A stretch of DNA of 64,000 bases, taken from positions 9,965,387 to 10,029,386 of the forward strand of contig CM018051.1 of NCBI GenBank assembly GCA_008638375.1, given 5' to 3'. The first letter of the stretch is position 1; each line of letters begins with the position of its first letter. Under the pieces are notes generated by a model, which was given only the letters and a program-made list of their open reading frames with translations, made no database searches and was not told the DNA's origin. Below are positions 12,525 through 25,300 of this stretch, in pieces. The position numbers were made by a program, and so were the translations under genes. Source of the DNA: Nyssa sinensis (lineage: Eukaryota; Streptophyta; Magnoliopsida; Cornales; Nyssaceae).

Positions 12525-12640
12525 TTGTGTGCCTATAAATAGGTTCTCTTGTAAAGTTTTAGACACACAATTCAAAATAATCTCTCTTTTGCTCATTTTC
12601 TATCATGCTTTTCTCACTTAAGTTAACATGATATTAGAGC
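12525..12640 (+). repeat. end of a plus-strand copia 5' LTR with primer site
   Basis: GCCTATAAATAGG (TATA box near 12534) is followed by AGACACACAATTC and TCATTTTCTATCATGCTTTT, typical of the R/U5 part of a copia LTR. Then TGATATTAGAGC at 12629-12640 resembles the plant primer site TGGTATCAGAGC with two changes. The LTR's left end is not identified. The sequence downstream (12641-13300) looks like a decayed leader/gag with no intact frame. Confidence 0.6.
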
Positions 12641-13326
12641 TATAAGTTTTATTCTACCAAGTTTCCTTCGCTCCTGTTCTATTTAGCTGGTAGATGGCAT
12701 CATTTGTTGTCCACTGGACCAACAACCCTTTCCTAACACTTTCCTCATTAGACCAACAATGTACATGTTCCTCTTTCCGCTTTAATATTCACTCTTTATC
12801 AACTCTCTCCTACTTCTGCCACTAAAAATAGTCAGATCCGATACTAATCTCCAGACAACCATCTTCAATCAATTCCTAGAATGTTGGTCGCTTCTTGATA
12901 TCTATTAGCCACTCTTTTACTACAACAACACATCATCCCTATCATAATATGACTCCGCAAATCTACATCACTTGGTGTGGAACTCCCTATGTAGTGACAC
13001 TTAGATATATCATAGGATTCCTCTTAGCAAACATGGACCTTTCTGATAAGAGACTATATGTAAATCCATTCTAAAAAATCATTGTGAAACTCTAAAGGAT
13101 TCAATTAATATTGAATGTGCTCTATATGTATGGAAAATATACTTCCATTTCTCATTCTCTCTAATATAGAAATTATTCACTATAATATTTAGGTTTTAGT
13201 CTAACCCTAATTGAACTTGGATCAATAACCAATTAGATTCTCTAAATTGTCACACTTGTTCGAACGAAAGGCATTATAATTTTCAATTTTGTTTCAAATG
13301 ATCTTCAAATATAATCAAGTACCTGA
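12641..13326 (+). other. decayed retroelement leader/gag region
   Basis: Follows the copia LTR end and primer site. Short plus-strand frames (beginning near 12695) are interrupted by stops; I recognise no domain. Confidence 0.35.
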
Positions 13327-13327
13327 G

Positions 13328-13380
<53 letters not shown>

Positions 13381-13381
13381 A
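13327..13381. repeat. compound (CA)n(TA)n microsatellite
   Basis: About 14 CA units running directly into about 12 TA units. The apparent open frame across it is composition only. Confidence 0.97.
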
Positions 13382-14699
13382 GGTCTTATACAACATATAG
13401 TAATAGTTACAAAGTACCTAGGACAAGTGAATAAATAAAAATAATATAGTGAAAGACTAAACACACACACACATATTACAAATGCACTTAACATGTATGC
13501 ATGACATGTATGCGTATTTATACCTTTCTCACAGTAATTCTGAAGCTTCATGATGTTTTGAAAACTCATCTTCAGAAGTATGTAGTTGTAATTAAATTTG
13601 GCTCGATCAAATCTTCATGAATTTGATTGATTAGTGGTTGACTAATTACAAGACTCAATTTGATTTAACAATTATAGACTCAATATTTAGAATTTTGGAA
13701 AGAATTTCCAATACATTACCTAAAGAAGTTTTTTATAATCGATCAAATACAAAATCTTCCCACATAGGGGTATGCCTATATCCTATGTGTGTATTCCCCC
13801 CTTTTGTCTATATTACTTACTGATTTAACCAAAAAAAAAAAAAAATACATGCTAAAAGAAACTCTCATCAAATTGACTGTCACTAGTTATTAAAAAAGTG
13901 AAAAAACGGGCCTAATCATAATTTTTCTTGTAAGGACAAGTGGAAATTTTTAATAGATTCATGATAGAAGATTTTTTGAGAAAATTGCAAGAACGAGAAG
14001 AAAGAAGCAAAGAAATTGGCAACTTGTGAGGTAATTGAATATTTAAAGAACATACAGAGGGTAGAAGTTTATGAAAACAACTTATATGAGCTTTATTCTT
14101 TAAGCAGAAGTATGTGCACTGACGTTATTACTTCAATGAAGTTATTAAAAGAAATGAAGACTTGAAATTGAGATTAAAGAGTTCATGAAGAAGGACTCCA
14201 AAATGTTTGCTATCAATAATGGATAAGAATGATTATGTCAATTCATACAATTTTTTTTCTCGAAATTTGGAATGTTATTCTTTGAAAAAGTTTTACTTGG
14301 TAACATTCATGTAATTCAACCCTATATAAGGTTCTGACAAAGTATATGGCATGTGATGTAACCCTTTTCAAGATAAATAACCCAACTATATTTGTGAAAG
14401 AAAGGAAGTTCTCACTCATATTATACAAAAGCTTTGTACTACCAAGAAAATTATGTGATTCTATGCTTTTGTTGCAAGAAAATAAAGGAAGTGACAAATT
14501 TCAAAAGAATATCCAATACAAGGTAGGTCAAGGTATCCAAAATCTCAAAATAAGAAATAAATAGTGGAAGAAGAGCCTAGTACTCCAACCACAAAAATTC
14601 ACAAAGATACCATAACTTTGATTCCCATTAGACTATTTTCAGTAAGTCTTAAAATTATAGGTATGGATACACTAGATGCAGGATCCCAAATCACTCAAA
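13382..14699. other. no gene recognised
   Basis: AT-rich. Plus-strand coding-like fragments between about 13950 and 14690 (charged, Lys/Glu-rich) are broken by stops and probably stem from a transposon; family unknown. Confidence 0.3.
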
Positions 14700-15110
14700 A
14701 ATAGATCATTTTTTTTGGATAAGTAAAAAATAATTTTATTCACAGACAAACATAATATATAGCAAGCAAAGGGGGAACAAACTCTACTTCAATAGAGACC
14801 TGAAAAACTCCATACAAAAAGCTAGGCTTAGCTCAATAAGCTATACAACCAAAACAATCAACTAGTTCTTTGTTTTAAGGATAGTTATGGGGAAGTTCCA
14901 AAGCACGCATAATTCCTAGTTCTCATAAGAATTTGCAACATTTTCCTTATTGGCGAATTGACATCTAATGGTAGGGGCTATAGCCTTGTTCACTTGGTCA
15001 GCAGTTTGATACACTTTTCTCCAATGACGAGCATTTATTTCACTCCAAACGAAATAAACAAAGGATGCCAATGCAAATTTCTTTACTTGAGCAATGAAGG
15101 AAGATCTTTA
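14700..15110 (-). mobile_element. 3' end of an L1-type LINE, minus strand
   Basis: The minus strand from about 15090 reads KFALASFVYFVWSEINAR, like the end of plant LINE ORF2 (the part after the zf-RVT domain, usually ..YxxWxERNxR). The strand then ends in a short A run (plus-strand T8 at 14710-14717) as expected for a LINE 3' tail. Only this tail is present. Confidence 0.5.
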
Positions 15111-17235
15111 AAAAGAGTCAATAAATTAATTTGAGATTAACTACGTGACTCTATGGAATAGTTGGTTAATTAAAATTAATTTAGTTAATTAATTACGATC
15201 CTAAATTGCCCAAAGATCATCAAGATGAGAGCCCATAAAATGAGGCAACATCAAATAAAAGACCATTTTCCAATTTCTTTTTCCACTTACCTGTGGGGTG
15301 TTGCAAAGGGTAGACTAGATACAAACTTAGGTCTTAACATTATTTTTATACAAAGTGTTTTACCATTACATCAAACAGTAGTCCCTAAAGTCATAACTTA
15401 ATATTTTTTCTACTTTATGCATGGTGTTATGATGGCTAGGTTGAAGACAGGTGTGACGTCACAAACATGTTGACAAAATAATTTGAAAAAAGGATCCAAC
15501 TATATAACTCAAAATGTTTATGCCAGGTTATTAATAGCAAGACTTATGATATCTTATATGCTAATCAAATACCTCTCATCCAACTGATGTGAGATATTAC
15601 ATTCACTCCCCACATAATCACATGTTCTCATATGTTTAATCCAAATCTCTCCCAACTACTCATTAAGCAAATACTTTATGATTCTTTACTCTTTAGGAGT
15701 CGACTTTAATACCACTTATAACACTCCAACCCTATTGTCCTAATAACTTGAAGAAAGATCCAACCACATAAACCAAAATACTTTAAGTCAAATTATTACT
15801 AACAAGACCTGTAATATCTTATTTGTTGATCAAACACTTCTTGATTAATCAATACACACATAAGTTTTTCCATCAAATTTTCACATTTTCCAATCTATAT
15901 GCACAAACAAATGAGATATACATATATTTACTAACGTTGGTTCCACTATCTCATTTTTACATTTTACAGAATAAGGATACACAATAGAAAAACTTGGATG
16001 ACATCACAATCCTCTATTATAAATTGACCAAATATGAGCCAATAATATCTCTTTATGATGTTTGAAGCTTCAAATTTCCTTATGATTTATAATTTCAGTG
16101 TTTAGCAATATTTGGTTGCTTTTGTGGTCATCCAATCTAATTACATAAAATTTTTCTGAGTAATAAATTTCACTTGCATTGCAATCTTCCTGCAATCTGA
16201 AAACATTAATTTTTTGTATTATACTTCATATTATTTATTTTGTGATTTTGTGATTACAAATAAATTATCTTGTACTATTTTAAGGAAAAACTATTAATGT
16301 AGGGCCTTGTGTAGTCTAGAATTTGGGGCCACAAAACTCGATATATACGCAGAACTTATATCATGTACAATAACTCTCCTACATTCCTTATAATAGGATG
16401 CTTAAAAAGGATTGTACATAAAAACTGACAAGTATTCTTTTAAAAACAAAGGATAATAATATTCACAAGGTACAATGAGTTAAAGCTAATTGTAAGAAAA
16501 GAAGACACGAGCATAACAGGAGCTATATATTTAAACATTGCAACAGGCCAGTGACCGACCTCCTCTAGTTCTTACATTTATTGTTTTTTTTCATTGAACT
16601 TTTTAGATAAAACTTATCCTTTTTTTTTTTTTTTGAAAAAAAGTCTTTTAATTCATTTATAATGCTTAAAAAATAAAAATCCCGAGTGGTCACTTAGTGG
16701 ACCTGTTGGGCAATTGTTGTCAGATGAAGAATCCAAGATATAGAACACTTATATGCATTAATAAGCATAGAACTGGTACATGTCTCACACTTTGCTTTCA
16801 AAGTTTTTTTTTTTTATGTTTGGCATTTGCAAAGTCATGAGGGCGGTCATTTTTAAATTACAACTCTTATATTTCTGTAACTTTTGCCTAGTTCCATGGA
16901 CTTGCCAATGATATCTTTGTTCCAGATTGCAGCTCTCTTTCAGTTAGCATATGCTAGTACTCATTTTCTTATTATGGGATGTAGCAAATTTTACACCTAA
17001 TGAATGCTATTGGTAGGGATCTCATTCTACAACCCACCTTGATGGAAAGTTCCATTCATGCATTTTCAGGAACCCACAGTTCAACTAGGGCCATGGAGTC
17101 CAAGTAATTAATTTCAGTCACTTATTTCATGTATAGTTGTTTAGTGGTGTCTTTTAACATGATAACCATTTCAATTGATTAGATGACTCCAACAACCTTA
17201 AAGTACAATAATGCAAAGCGATAAGTTTTTCTCAG
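15111..17235. other. intergenic, no gene recognised
   Basis: AT-rich with poly-A/T runs (for example 16619-16635). The words GATCCAAC and CTCCAACCCTATTG recur around 15480 and 15720, suggesting a small decayed duplication. No coding or RNA gene is supported. Confidence 0.4.
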
Positions 17236-17403
17236 GGCAATGTTATGTAAGCTTGAATTTATATGAGACAGAGTGTTTTTAACTATTAAATGGTTTAGAT
17301 ATTAAATTTTCATTTATCTAAACCTTCTAATATCTATTTTCTAGATCATTAAATCATTAAAACACTATGTCTCATATGATTTCGAACTTAAAGTAGCATT
17401 AAC
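17236..17403. mobile_element. hairpin MITE, ~168 bp
   Basis: The left arm starts GGCAATGTTATGTAAGCTTG and the reverse complement of the right arm starts GTTAATGCTACTTTAAG; the arms stay complementary for about 45 bases (both contain ATATGAGACA.AGTGTTTT). The termini resemble those of the elements at 26654 and 46517. A target duplication is not evident. Confidence 0.7.
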
Positions 17404-18387
17404 ATTTCTTTTATTTTTTATTCGTTTTTCTCATTAATTGTTGAATGATTATCTTTGAGATAGGGTCCCCACTATGATATTGATTTGAAAGTTGAAAATA
17501 ATAATCATAACAACAACAACAACAACAAAAACTACAACAATAACAAGTCTCCTACTCTTAGTTAAAATTTGTAGAACTTCAATAAATTTTGGATTATTGG
17601 TGTTGAGTTTGGTTTTTTGAATTGGGAAGTTTTTACTTTTGGTGTTTTTTGTTATAGCTTTCTGATTTGGTGTTGGTAGATGATTCAGCTTTACTTGATG
17701 CCAACATAATTGGGATGAAACTTGGTACCCATGATACCTTTTGCACTAAATCTTTTCTTAATGTTGTGGGTTGTATTCCTTGACACTCTTTCCATCAATA
17801 ATTTTTTTTTTCTTTTGCTGTTAAAAAAAAAAAAAAAACTGATTGACAAGATGTCTGAATTGTAACTAGCACATTAATTTCTGTGATTGAAAATCAAGAT
17901 ACTTCAAGATAAATGCCAATCAACTTGTAAAAAAAAAAGGTTGAAAATTATTTTAATTTATATTGCATTACTTGTTCAAAATAAAAAGATGCCAATTTAT
18001 TGATGTTTACTTTCTCACCAAAAAAATAGGAAACTCGAAAAATCTAATATACCCTTTGTACTAGTTTTGACTTATATTTATTTAATTTTAGGGAGGTAGT
18101 TTTGATTAAACTCTACAGAGTCATTAATAAAATTTGCTCCCAAAATTTTATTTTAAATGAACTACTAAATAGAAAATGCTATACAAGCTGTCATTTTTTT
18201 CTTATTTATAAATACAAGTAAGGTCCACAATATTTATTAATGTGAACCCAACTACTTTTTATTTAGAAATAGAAAAGTTCGGGTGAAAAAAATCAACTTA
18301 AATAAGGGTTAGCCTCTATTAATATCAAAACTTCAAATCATCTTTAGACGTGTACCTCGAATTTACGTTTCTCTCCCTTTTTCCATC
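17404..18387. other. intergenic region upstream of the zinc-finger gene
   Basis: Contains an (AAC)n tract at about 17505-17530, several A/T homopolymers (17804-17838 and others) and no coding sequence. The last few hundred bases must hold the promoter of the C2H2 gene; I cannot identify specific operator sites. Confidence 0.4.
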
Positions 18388-18395
18388 TATATATA
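18388..18395 (+). promoter_or_regulatory. candidate TATA box of the C2H2 gene
   Basis: TATATATA in the context CCATCTATATATACAC lies about 140 bases upstream of the ATG. An adjacent (TA)n(GT)n(TA)n microsatellite at 18405-18451 makes the choice of core element uncertain and would fall in or near the 5' leader. Confidence 0.4.
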
Positions 18396-18404
18396 CACAC
18401 TTAC

Positions 18405-18438
<34 letters not shown>

Positions 18439-18451
18439 ATATATAGATATA
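18405..18451. repeat. compound TA/GT microsatellite in the 5' leader
   Basis: Runs of TA, then about nine GT units, then TA/GATA. It is open in frame with the downstream gene for 62 codons, but the encoded string is composition-driven and lies upstream of the better start. Confidence 0.9.
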
Positions 18452-18535
18452 TGTATCTCACACACACAGTGTCTTTATAACTCAATTGTCCCTTTTCACT
18501 GTCACATCTCCGTTTTCTTTGAAAGAAAAAACTCA

Positions 18536-19228
18536 ATGGAAAGCAAAACAAACACTCCTAAAAGCATTGAGAGCTCCTCTGAATCCCGTAAATGGGAGTA
18601 CCAGTGCATCTACTGCTCGGAAACCATCTATTCTGGTCGAGCCTTGGGTGGCCACCAGAATGCTCATCGATTCGAGATCAGGGAGAAGAAAAGAACTCAT
18701 CACTTGCGTCTTCCAAGGCGGAATCGCCAAGTTGTTCAATCATCTTCTCAACCGAATGTCCAGTTGCAGCCTCCAACGAATGTCCAGCCACTGATCCCAG
18801 TGACTGGGCACTCATCTTCTTCTATCCAATCACGACCCCCCACTGGTACAACTGGGTTCGCCCCTGGTCGTCCACTAGTGGTTCTGCCACCGTCTGGCCG
18901 ACATGGGCTTGTGTCCACGAGTGTACTGGGCCGTGGCCCTTTACCACCGGTGGCAGCTCGTGGGGATAACCACTACCAGCTTTATCCTATGCCGATCATC
19001 CCTCAGGACCCCTCGCCGCAACCTGAGACAAAGAATCTATTTCAGGACTGGAATGGTCGTGTAGATATCGCTGGGAAAGGATCACTGTTAGAGGGTTCGC
19101 CTGAATGGACTAAATTTGATCCAGGAAACAAGTCTGCTGGGACAAGTGGGACAAGTGTAGTTGAGGATGGTGTTGAAGTTGCTTCAGAAAAGGTGGTGGA
19201 TGAGGTGGACTTGGAGTTAAAGCTTTAA
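18536..19228 (+). CDS. single C2H2 zinc-finger transcription repressor with EAR motif
   Basis: Intronless gene of 230 codons. The start at 18536 (peptide MESKTNTPKSIESSSES) is preferred because the frame upstream translates only a microsatellite. One plant-type C2H2 finger lies at residues 24-42: CIYC, twelve residues ending in the RALGG motif, then HQNAH. This is the plant QALGGH finger with Arg in place of the usual Gln. A short basic stretch (EKKRTHHLRLPRRNR) follows, probably nuclear targeting. The middle is Pro/Ser/Gln/Gly-rich and disordered. The last residues are DLELKL, an EAR (LxLxL) motif that in this family recruits TOPLESS-type co-repressors. Small single-finger EAR proteins of this class (KNUCKLES/ZFP/GIS relatives) control development and trichome or floral fate. 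Which subgroup this one belongs to I cannot tell. Confidence 0.92.
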   Translation: MESKTNTPKSIESSSESRKWEYQCIYCSETIYSGRALGGHQNAHRFEIREKKRTHHLRLPRRNRQVVQSSSQPNVQLQPPTNVQPLIPVTGHSSSSIQSRPPTGTTGFAPGRPLVVLPPSGRHGLVSTSVLGRGPLPPVAARGDNHYQLYPMPIIPQDPSPQPETKNLFQDWNGRVDIAGKGSLLEGSPEWTKFDPGNKSAGTSGTSVVEDGVEVASEKVVDEVDLELKL

Positions 19229-20657
19229 TTCTGGGAAACCCCCCTTTCTTTTTCTCTCTCTATCCTTTTGTTTAATGTATTTTTCTTGATGTGCCTACAT
19301 CACAGGAATCTATCTCATTTTGCTTGTGCTTCTCCTCTTGAACTCTAGAGTTACAGTGATGAATAAGACATAAACAGTCAATCTCTTTCCCTAAAAGCAG
19401 CTGACAAAGCAAAATGAAGAAGAAGAGATTCATCATTTTCAAGAATTTTTTATCTTAATTTTAATTTTCCTTTTGGGTAAAAGATAAGAACGTAGAAAAA
19501 GATAAGAACGAGGAAAGGTGAGAGACACAAGCCCCAACTATACAAAACAGGATTAAAAAAAAAAAAAAACCCTTCCTAAACCCAGTGTAAACAGAGCAAG
19601 ATAGTGCCCCTTTATCATTAAATAAGTGAAGGTTCATTTTAGACACCACCTATAAAAAAAAGGTTTCAAGTTTTATATAGTTTATAATATAATATAAACT
19701 AAAAGTCTTAAGGTACAAAAGTACATACCCCACAAAAAAGACCCATTAAAAGTTTGAGTTTAGAAGAAAGAAAAAAAAATTCAAGTCAAACCAATCACAT
19801 TTAATAAAAAAAAGGTCAAAATGAAAAATTGAATGTTGGTATTGCAACTTTTTTTTTATTTTTTATTTATTTTGATAACTAAAACTTAACACCTCAAATT
19901 TTCAGAAAATAGTTCAAAACATCTTTTGCTAAAATTTTGAGTTGGTAATACTTTGACACGAACAAACATGCCAAATTAGACACATGACATGTTTATTAAT
20001 AATAAAATATTAAATAAAGTTGTTCAAAAAAAATGTTAAATGAATCATATAAATTATAAGATAGTTGTCATCCTTTTACCTAACACAAACCCTCATAATT
20101 AAGTATGTAAATATACAACATTAAGATATGAAAAATAGGTCAAGATTTAGAGACCTATTTTAAGAAAACTAATATAATCATGAGTACTTTCTGCATGCCA
20201 AAATATAGTATTGTATTGATTTTCATGCAAATCTGTGATGGTCACTTTTGGAAAACATTTTGATTTCGTGGTCCAAGATTTGAATTATAACATCACAGTT
20301 GAGATCTATATTCCAAAATATACGACATTATAAAATTTGACGAGATTCTGAGACAGTGACTTAATATATAAGTCAATATTAGCTAAACACATGACACAAC
20401 ATAATGGCAGGGCGCATACATGAGGAGCTAGCTAGGTAGCAACCTCATTAATAGTAGGTTTACTAGCTACTTGAGCTGTAAGGCGATGATGTGAGCACGA
20501 TGAGGTCAATTATGTGTATGTATAAGCATATATATATATATGTATGTATGTATAAACACCATACCTGTATGTATGTATAAGCATGAGATGTAACACACAC
20601 ACCTTAGTGAGGAAGGGAGAAACAGGGAGAGTGAGATGGGAAACTAAGAGAGAAATG

Positions 20658-20662
<5 letters not shown>
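19229..20662. other. 3' flank and intergenic region of the zinc-finger gene
   Basis: Pyrimidine-rich 3' leader sequence follows the stop; an AATAAG word at about 19362 could serve as a poly-A signal. The rest is AT-rich with A-runs and no gene that I can support. Confidence 0.4.

Positions 20663-20698
<36 letters not shown>
20663..20698. repeat. (TA)n microsatellite
   Basis: About 18 uninterrupted TA units followed by a short GA run. Neighbouring ATGTATGT words (20535-20575) add to the simple-sequence character. Confidence 0.97.
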
Positions 20699-20707
<9 letters not shown>

Positions 20708-21530
20708 ACTTGAGAGAACTGCCATGCACCATTAACGAAGCACGAAGAAGAGAATGGGCACCATGGGAGAACTACGTAGATTCAAACTGTGAAATATTCA
20801 AAATATTAGTTTCTATAACAATTAATTATAGTATTATCAACCGAGAGAGTGAAAAGATTTATATCAAATTTTATTAATTTAATTAATAAGGAATGGAGAT
20901 TAAACAACCTTATTTATATTTAGGATAAATTACTATAAAAAAAAATTCACTTGATGATTACTAAGATTATGAATTTATGCACATATTAAGTCAACTATAA
21001 TGATAATCAAACAAGTAAATGAAATTAAATAGGATACGAAGATTTTATGTGGGAAACCTTCGTGAAGAAAAAAATTCACCAGCTACAAAAGACCCACTAA
21101 TCAAAAAAGAACATATCAAAAATCTACAAAGACAAATTCTCAAATAATTAATTTGTTACTTTCCCATAGATTACCACCAGTCTAGCTGCAGAATTCTAGT
21201 CTTGTTGTCTATTTTTTCTTGATCAGCCTATTGCAACCACAACACTATCCACGATCCATAATCTACCACGAACAATAGTGTGTAACTCCTTGTGCAGTAT
21301 AGGTATGTTCCTCACCTACTATATTCCACTACGTATACTATCTCACACTCAGTACATAGACTTGAACACAAGGTACTGATTGACTTTGCAGTAAAATTGA
21401 CTACAAATATGAAAAACTGAAGTAAAATATCACCATTCAATGTATCTCAATGCTTCAAAAGACTAAGGTTCCTAGGTTCCTTACGTGTGACATAGTATGA
21501 CCCTATTTGTAACAAAACATATAACAACCT
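20699..21530. other. no gene recognised
   Basis: AT-rich DNA up to the edge of the copia element at 21531. Some words (GATTTTATGTGGGAAACC, CAGTCTAGCTGCAG) look repeat-like, but I cannot assign them. Confidence 0.35.
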
Positions 21531-22357
21531 TGTTGCCTACATACTTACCCTAGAGGGGGTGAATAAGGTATTTAGCGAATACGAACAACTTTAAAAATGT
21601 ATGTTAAATATGCACAAGTATGTCAAAGAGTAGAGAGAGAAAGAGAAAGCAAATACAATGATTTTTAAGACATTTGAAAAACTTTCTACGTCCTCAAATC
21701 AAGCATCTCCACTTGAGTTTTTTCATTATCTTGATCTCCTTACAAGTGAAGTTCAAACCTTTACAACAAGAGTTCCTCACTTTTTTTCCAGTAAAATATC
21801 ATATTTTGCCTCAATAGGGTAGTATCTACCCGCAAATCTCACCACAATGAGAAGATACAGAGTTTGTTTACCAATAATCACTCTTTTTGAGAGTAGATTG
21901 GTATAATATATTATCACTCTCGATAGATAGATTTATTGTAAGCTCAGAATATTTAAAATGAGTAGAACTTTTAGATTTAGGTTTTCAATGGTTAGATCTA
22001 AAGTAAAAAATAGAGATGTAGAAGTATAAAATTATGAAAAGATAACAATAAATTCTTTAGAGAACCTCTATTTATAGCCTTCAAATGAATATGACCATTG
22101 TAATTCAAAATAGAGTCGTTCACCCCTTTTTTTTTATCTATTCAAAATTTGAATTTCAAAGTGCCAGATTAACAAATTTAGTTGACTAAATCATCAACCA
22201 GTCTACTAGATCAAGATTTGGTCAACTCATTATATCAACTAAATTTTTCAAAGGGTTTAAGGTTTAATTGTTCAAGAGCAACCAGTCGACTAGTCTTTAA
22301 GATCAGTCAATTGGTTCTAATGTACACTATTTTAGCCTTTAAAAAATAGTTGACTAA
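21531..22357 (-). repeat. truncated 3' LTR of the minus-strand copia element
   Basis: Starts with TG (TGTTGCCTACATACTTACCC) and aligns in the same orientation to the 5' LTR beginning at 25440 (TGTTTCCCAGATATTTACCC). The match stops at the TTGACTAAATCCTC word near 22357, where the sequence jumps into pol. About 300 bases of LTR and most of pol are therefore missing through a single deletion. Confidence 0.75.
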
Positions 22358-25300
22358 ATCCTCATTTTCATTTATGGTTGCAAAACATTGTACATTTTGT
22401 GATGTAATATCATCAAAATTAATGCAATAAATATTGTTATCCCTATATGTAATAAATAGAATATTTTCATGATTGGATGCATTTTTTATTAGAAATTTAT
22501 CACATAGTTGATTAATACTAAGCAATTTATGTTTCAAGCCATCAACTAAAAACAAATTTTCAATAGATAAAAGAGTTTTTACTTATACTTCCCATGCCAA
22601 TAATTTTAACTTTTGAGTTGTCTCCAAAACTCATAAATCCACCATATTTTGAAGTGAGAGATGTAAACTTGACTTTGTTTCTGGTCATGTGCCTCTTGAG
22701 CATCCACTATCAAGAAATTATTTGTCCTTGTTTGAGGAAGACTTCAAGCACACCTACAAAAGTAATTCAAGTAACCCATTTTGATACCCAAACTTTTTTG
22801 GGTCCTTATGGGTTAGTCTTTGGTAAGAAAGTTCCTTTTAGAACTCCAATGATATTGTCTTTGTCTTTCATGCCTTTTCTAGATTTTCTTGAAAATTATG
22901 CATAAATAGTTGCATTAGAATTAGAAGCTCTAACAAATAATTTTTGATACGACTTTTGTTTGGTATAAGCATTATATTTCAAACCTGCTTTATCAAAAAC
23001 ACATCTTTTTTGTGAGATAATCTTATCTAAAATTTTACTTTCCTTTGTAAATCTTTTTATAGTGAAACTTAGATCATCCGTATTTTCTTGAGAGAAGAGT
23101 TTTCTCCCTCAAGATCCTTATTTTTCAAATTCAATAAATCATTTTCTTTCTTTAAAATTTCATTTTGGTCATTTAAAATTTGAAGATCATTTGAAAGAGG
23201 AGAGATTTTCTTTTTTAGATCTTTGTTTTTGAAAAGGATTTTCTCAAGTTTCTCATGCAATTCTTCAAAGACATTTTCTAATTCTTCATAAGCATAAGAT
23301 AAGGCAAGGTTAGAGTTTACCTCTTCTTCTTGAGCCATAAGGTAAAAGTTGGCTACTTTTTGGTCACTTGATTCTTCTTCCGATTCATCCCAAGGCCTTC
23401 ATTGTCTAATTTTTGGTTCTCTTTCATTCTCCTTTGAGTTGAGGACTGTTAGGTTCTATATATCAGTATTACAGTCAGAATAGAACTAAAATAAAAAAAA
23501 AAAAACAGAAACTCAAACACAGTAAAATTAGAACCTGTTTGCAGAATACAAAATCGTAGAAATGGAAATTTGTCGAATACAAAAAAACTGATCAAGTCTT
23601 GTGTTGGACACAATTTCCTTAAGACAATTTATTGCCCTCTCAGTGGTGCTAAAGAGTTCTTGGCAACTTGTCTCCCAGGATAAAATGATCTCCCAACACA
23701 AAGGCAAGCACTACCAATGGTTGTCTGTCGAACCAGAACTTGTGCAGAACTCTCTCTCGTAATATGAAGACACAAATGAATATGTTATGAATGGATTCGA
23801 TGCGATGCGGAATGCTTATGATCGTGTCCTATTTATAGACTCGCTCATGACTGTTTGGTACAGGCATGAAGCTTGGGTCGTGTCTGTTCATGGCGAACAG
23901 ACACAGTTGCGTCCGTGGAGAAGACGCCCTTTCAGTCAGTCAAACGATGTTTCCAAAATGACAGTGTCTTGGACTCCCAACGGTAACTATAGGCACGTCG
24001 CAAACCGACAGCGTTTCAGGTTTGGAAAATTTAAATAAATTTTCTCTAAAAAGATATATACACAGCAAGCCCAAGACCCGAACCCGGCTCGGCCCGGTTC
24101 GGTGCGGGGCGGCGGCGGCGGCGCGCGTGTGCTAGGTCCTCCCCCTTCCACAAAACTGGGGTGCCCCTTGGGGCCCAAACCCCACTCCAAGGTAGGTGTA
24201 TATATACTCTTTAAAAGTCTTGTTCCCATCCTATGTGGGACACAAGCTTTTGCACAAGCTTTAAGCTTTAGTTACCATTTTCAAGTGGTGATGTTTGGAG
24301 GCAATTTCTCATTCACTCCTTAATGGTTTTGAGCAACCCAATATATAATCTTCATCTCCTCGTGGAGGAGAACACATTCCCATGTGGACCCACCAAAATT
24401 AATTTGTGGGACCCACTTTAATTTTAGCTAAAAGATAGCTAATTTAATATGCTCAAACCCATTTTTCCAACAAGGACACCTTGCCTTTATATGTCTCGGT
24501 TTATGGCATTCATAGCAAGTTGGGAGTTCTTTCTTGCTTGGTTTCCCTTTTGTTGCTTTCTATTTTTTTTCCTTCCTTCTTGGGTAACTTTTGAACTTTC
24601 TTGTAGTGAAGGTTACATCTTTATCACTTCTTTGATCCTCTTCTTCTTCTTCTTCTTTACTTTTATGAGATGGAGATTTGAGAGCAAGGTTCTTCTTTGG
24701 CTTGTTCTCCTTTTCGTGGCTTCGTATGGTGACCTTATGAATCATGAGAAATCCGAGAAGCTCATCGAGGCTTAGCTTGCTGAGATCCTTGACTTCTTAG
24801 ATGGCCATCACCTTGACTTCCCACATTTTGGTAGAGATCTAAGGATTTTTTCACCATCTCAACATTAATATCGCTCTTACCAAGAGCTTTTAAAGAGTTA
24901 ATAATATTAGAAAACAAGTAAACATTTCGGGAATAGACTCACTAGCATCTATCTAAAATAGTTCATAATTACAAATTAACGCACTAATTTTTTACTCTTT
25001 AACTTGATTTGTACTTTCGTATGTAACCTCAAGTTTATCTCATATCTTCTTTGTGGATTCACAAGCAGAGATTCTATTGAACTCATTTGCGTCTAATGTA
25101 CAATATAAATTCCTCATGGCTTTAGCAGTTTATTTGAATGAGTTTGAGATCATTCTCATCCCATTCTCGCTCTCCCTTAGCAACCTTGGTCGTGCTAGTA
25201 GAACTTTCAACCTTCATAGAAATGTGAGGCCTATTTATAATGACCTTCTATATTTCATAGTCTAAGACTTGAAGATAAATCTTCATTCTAGCCTTCCAAT

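Noticed and set aside
18350..18535. 62-codon in-frame extension upstream of the zinc-finger gene start
   Set aside because: It translates a TA/GT microsatellite and leader; no motif. The ATG at 18536 begins a typical family N-terminus.
18486..18969. Overlapping open frames in other frames and on the opposite strand of the zinc-finger gene
   Set aside because: Shadows of a GC-richer coding region; no domain, while the C2H2 frame has a clear finger and EAR motif.
24102..24323. Gly/Pro-rich frames around 24.1 kb
   Set aside because: They fall in the GC-rich patch of the nested solo LTR.
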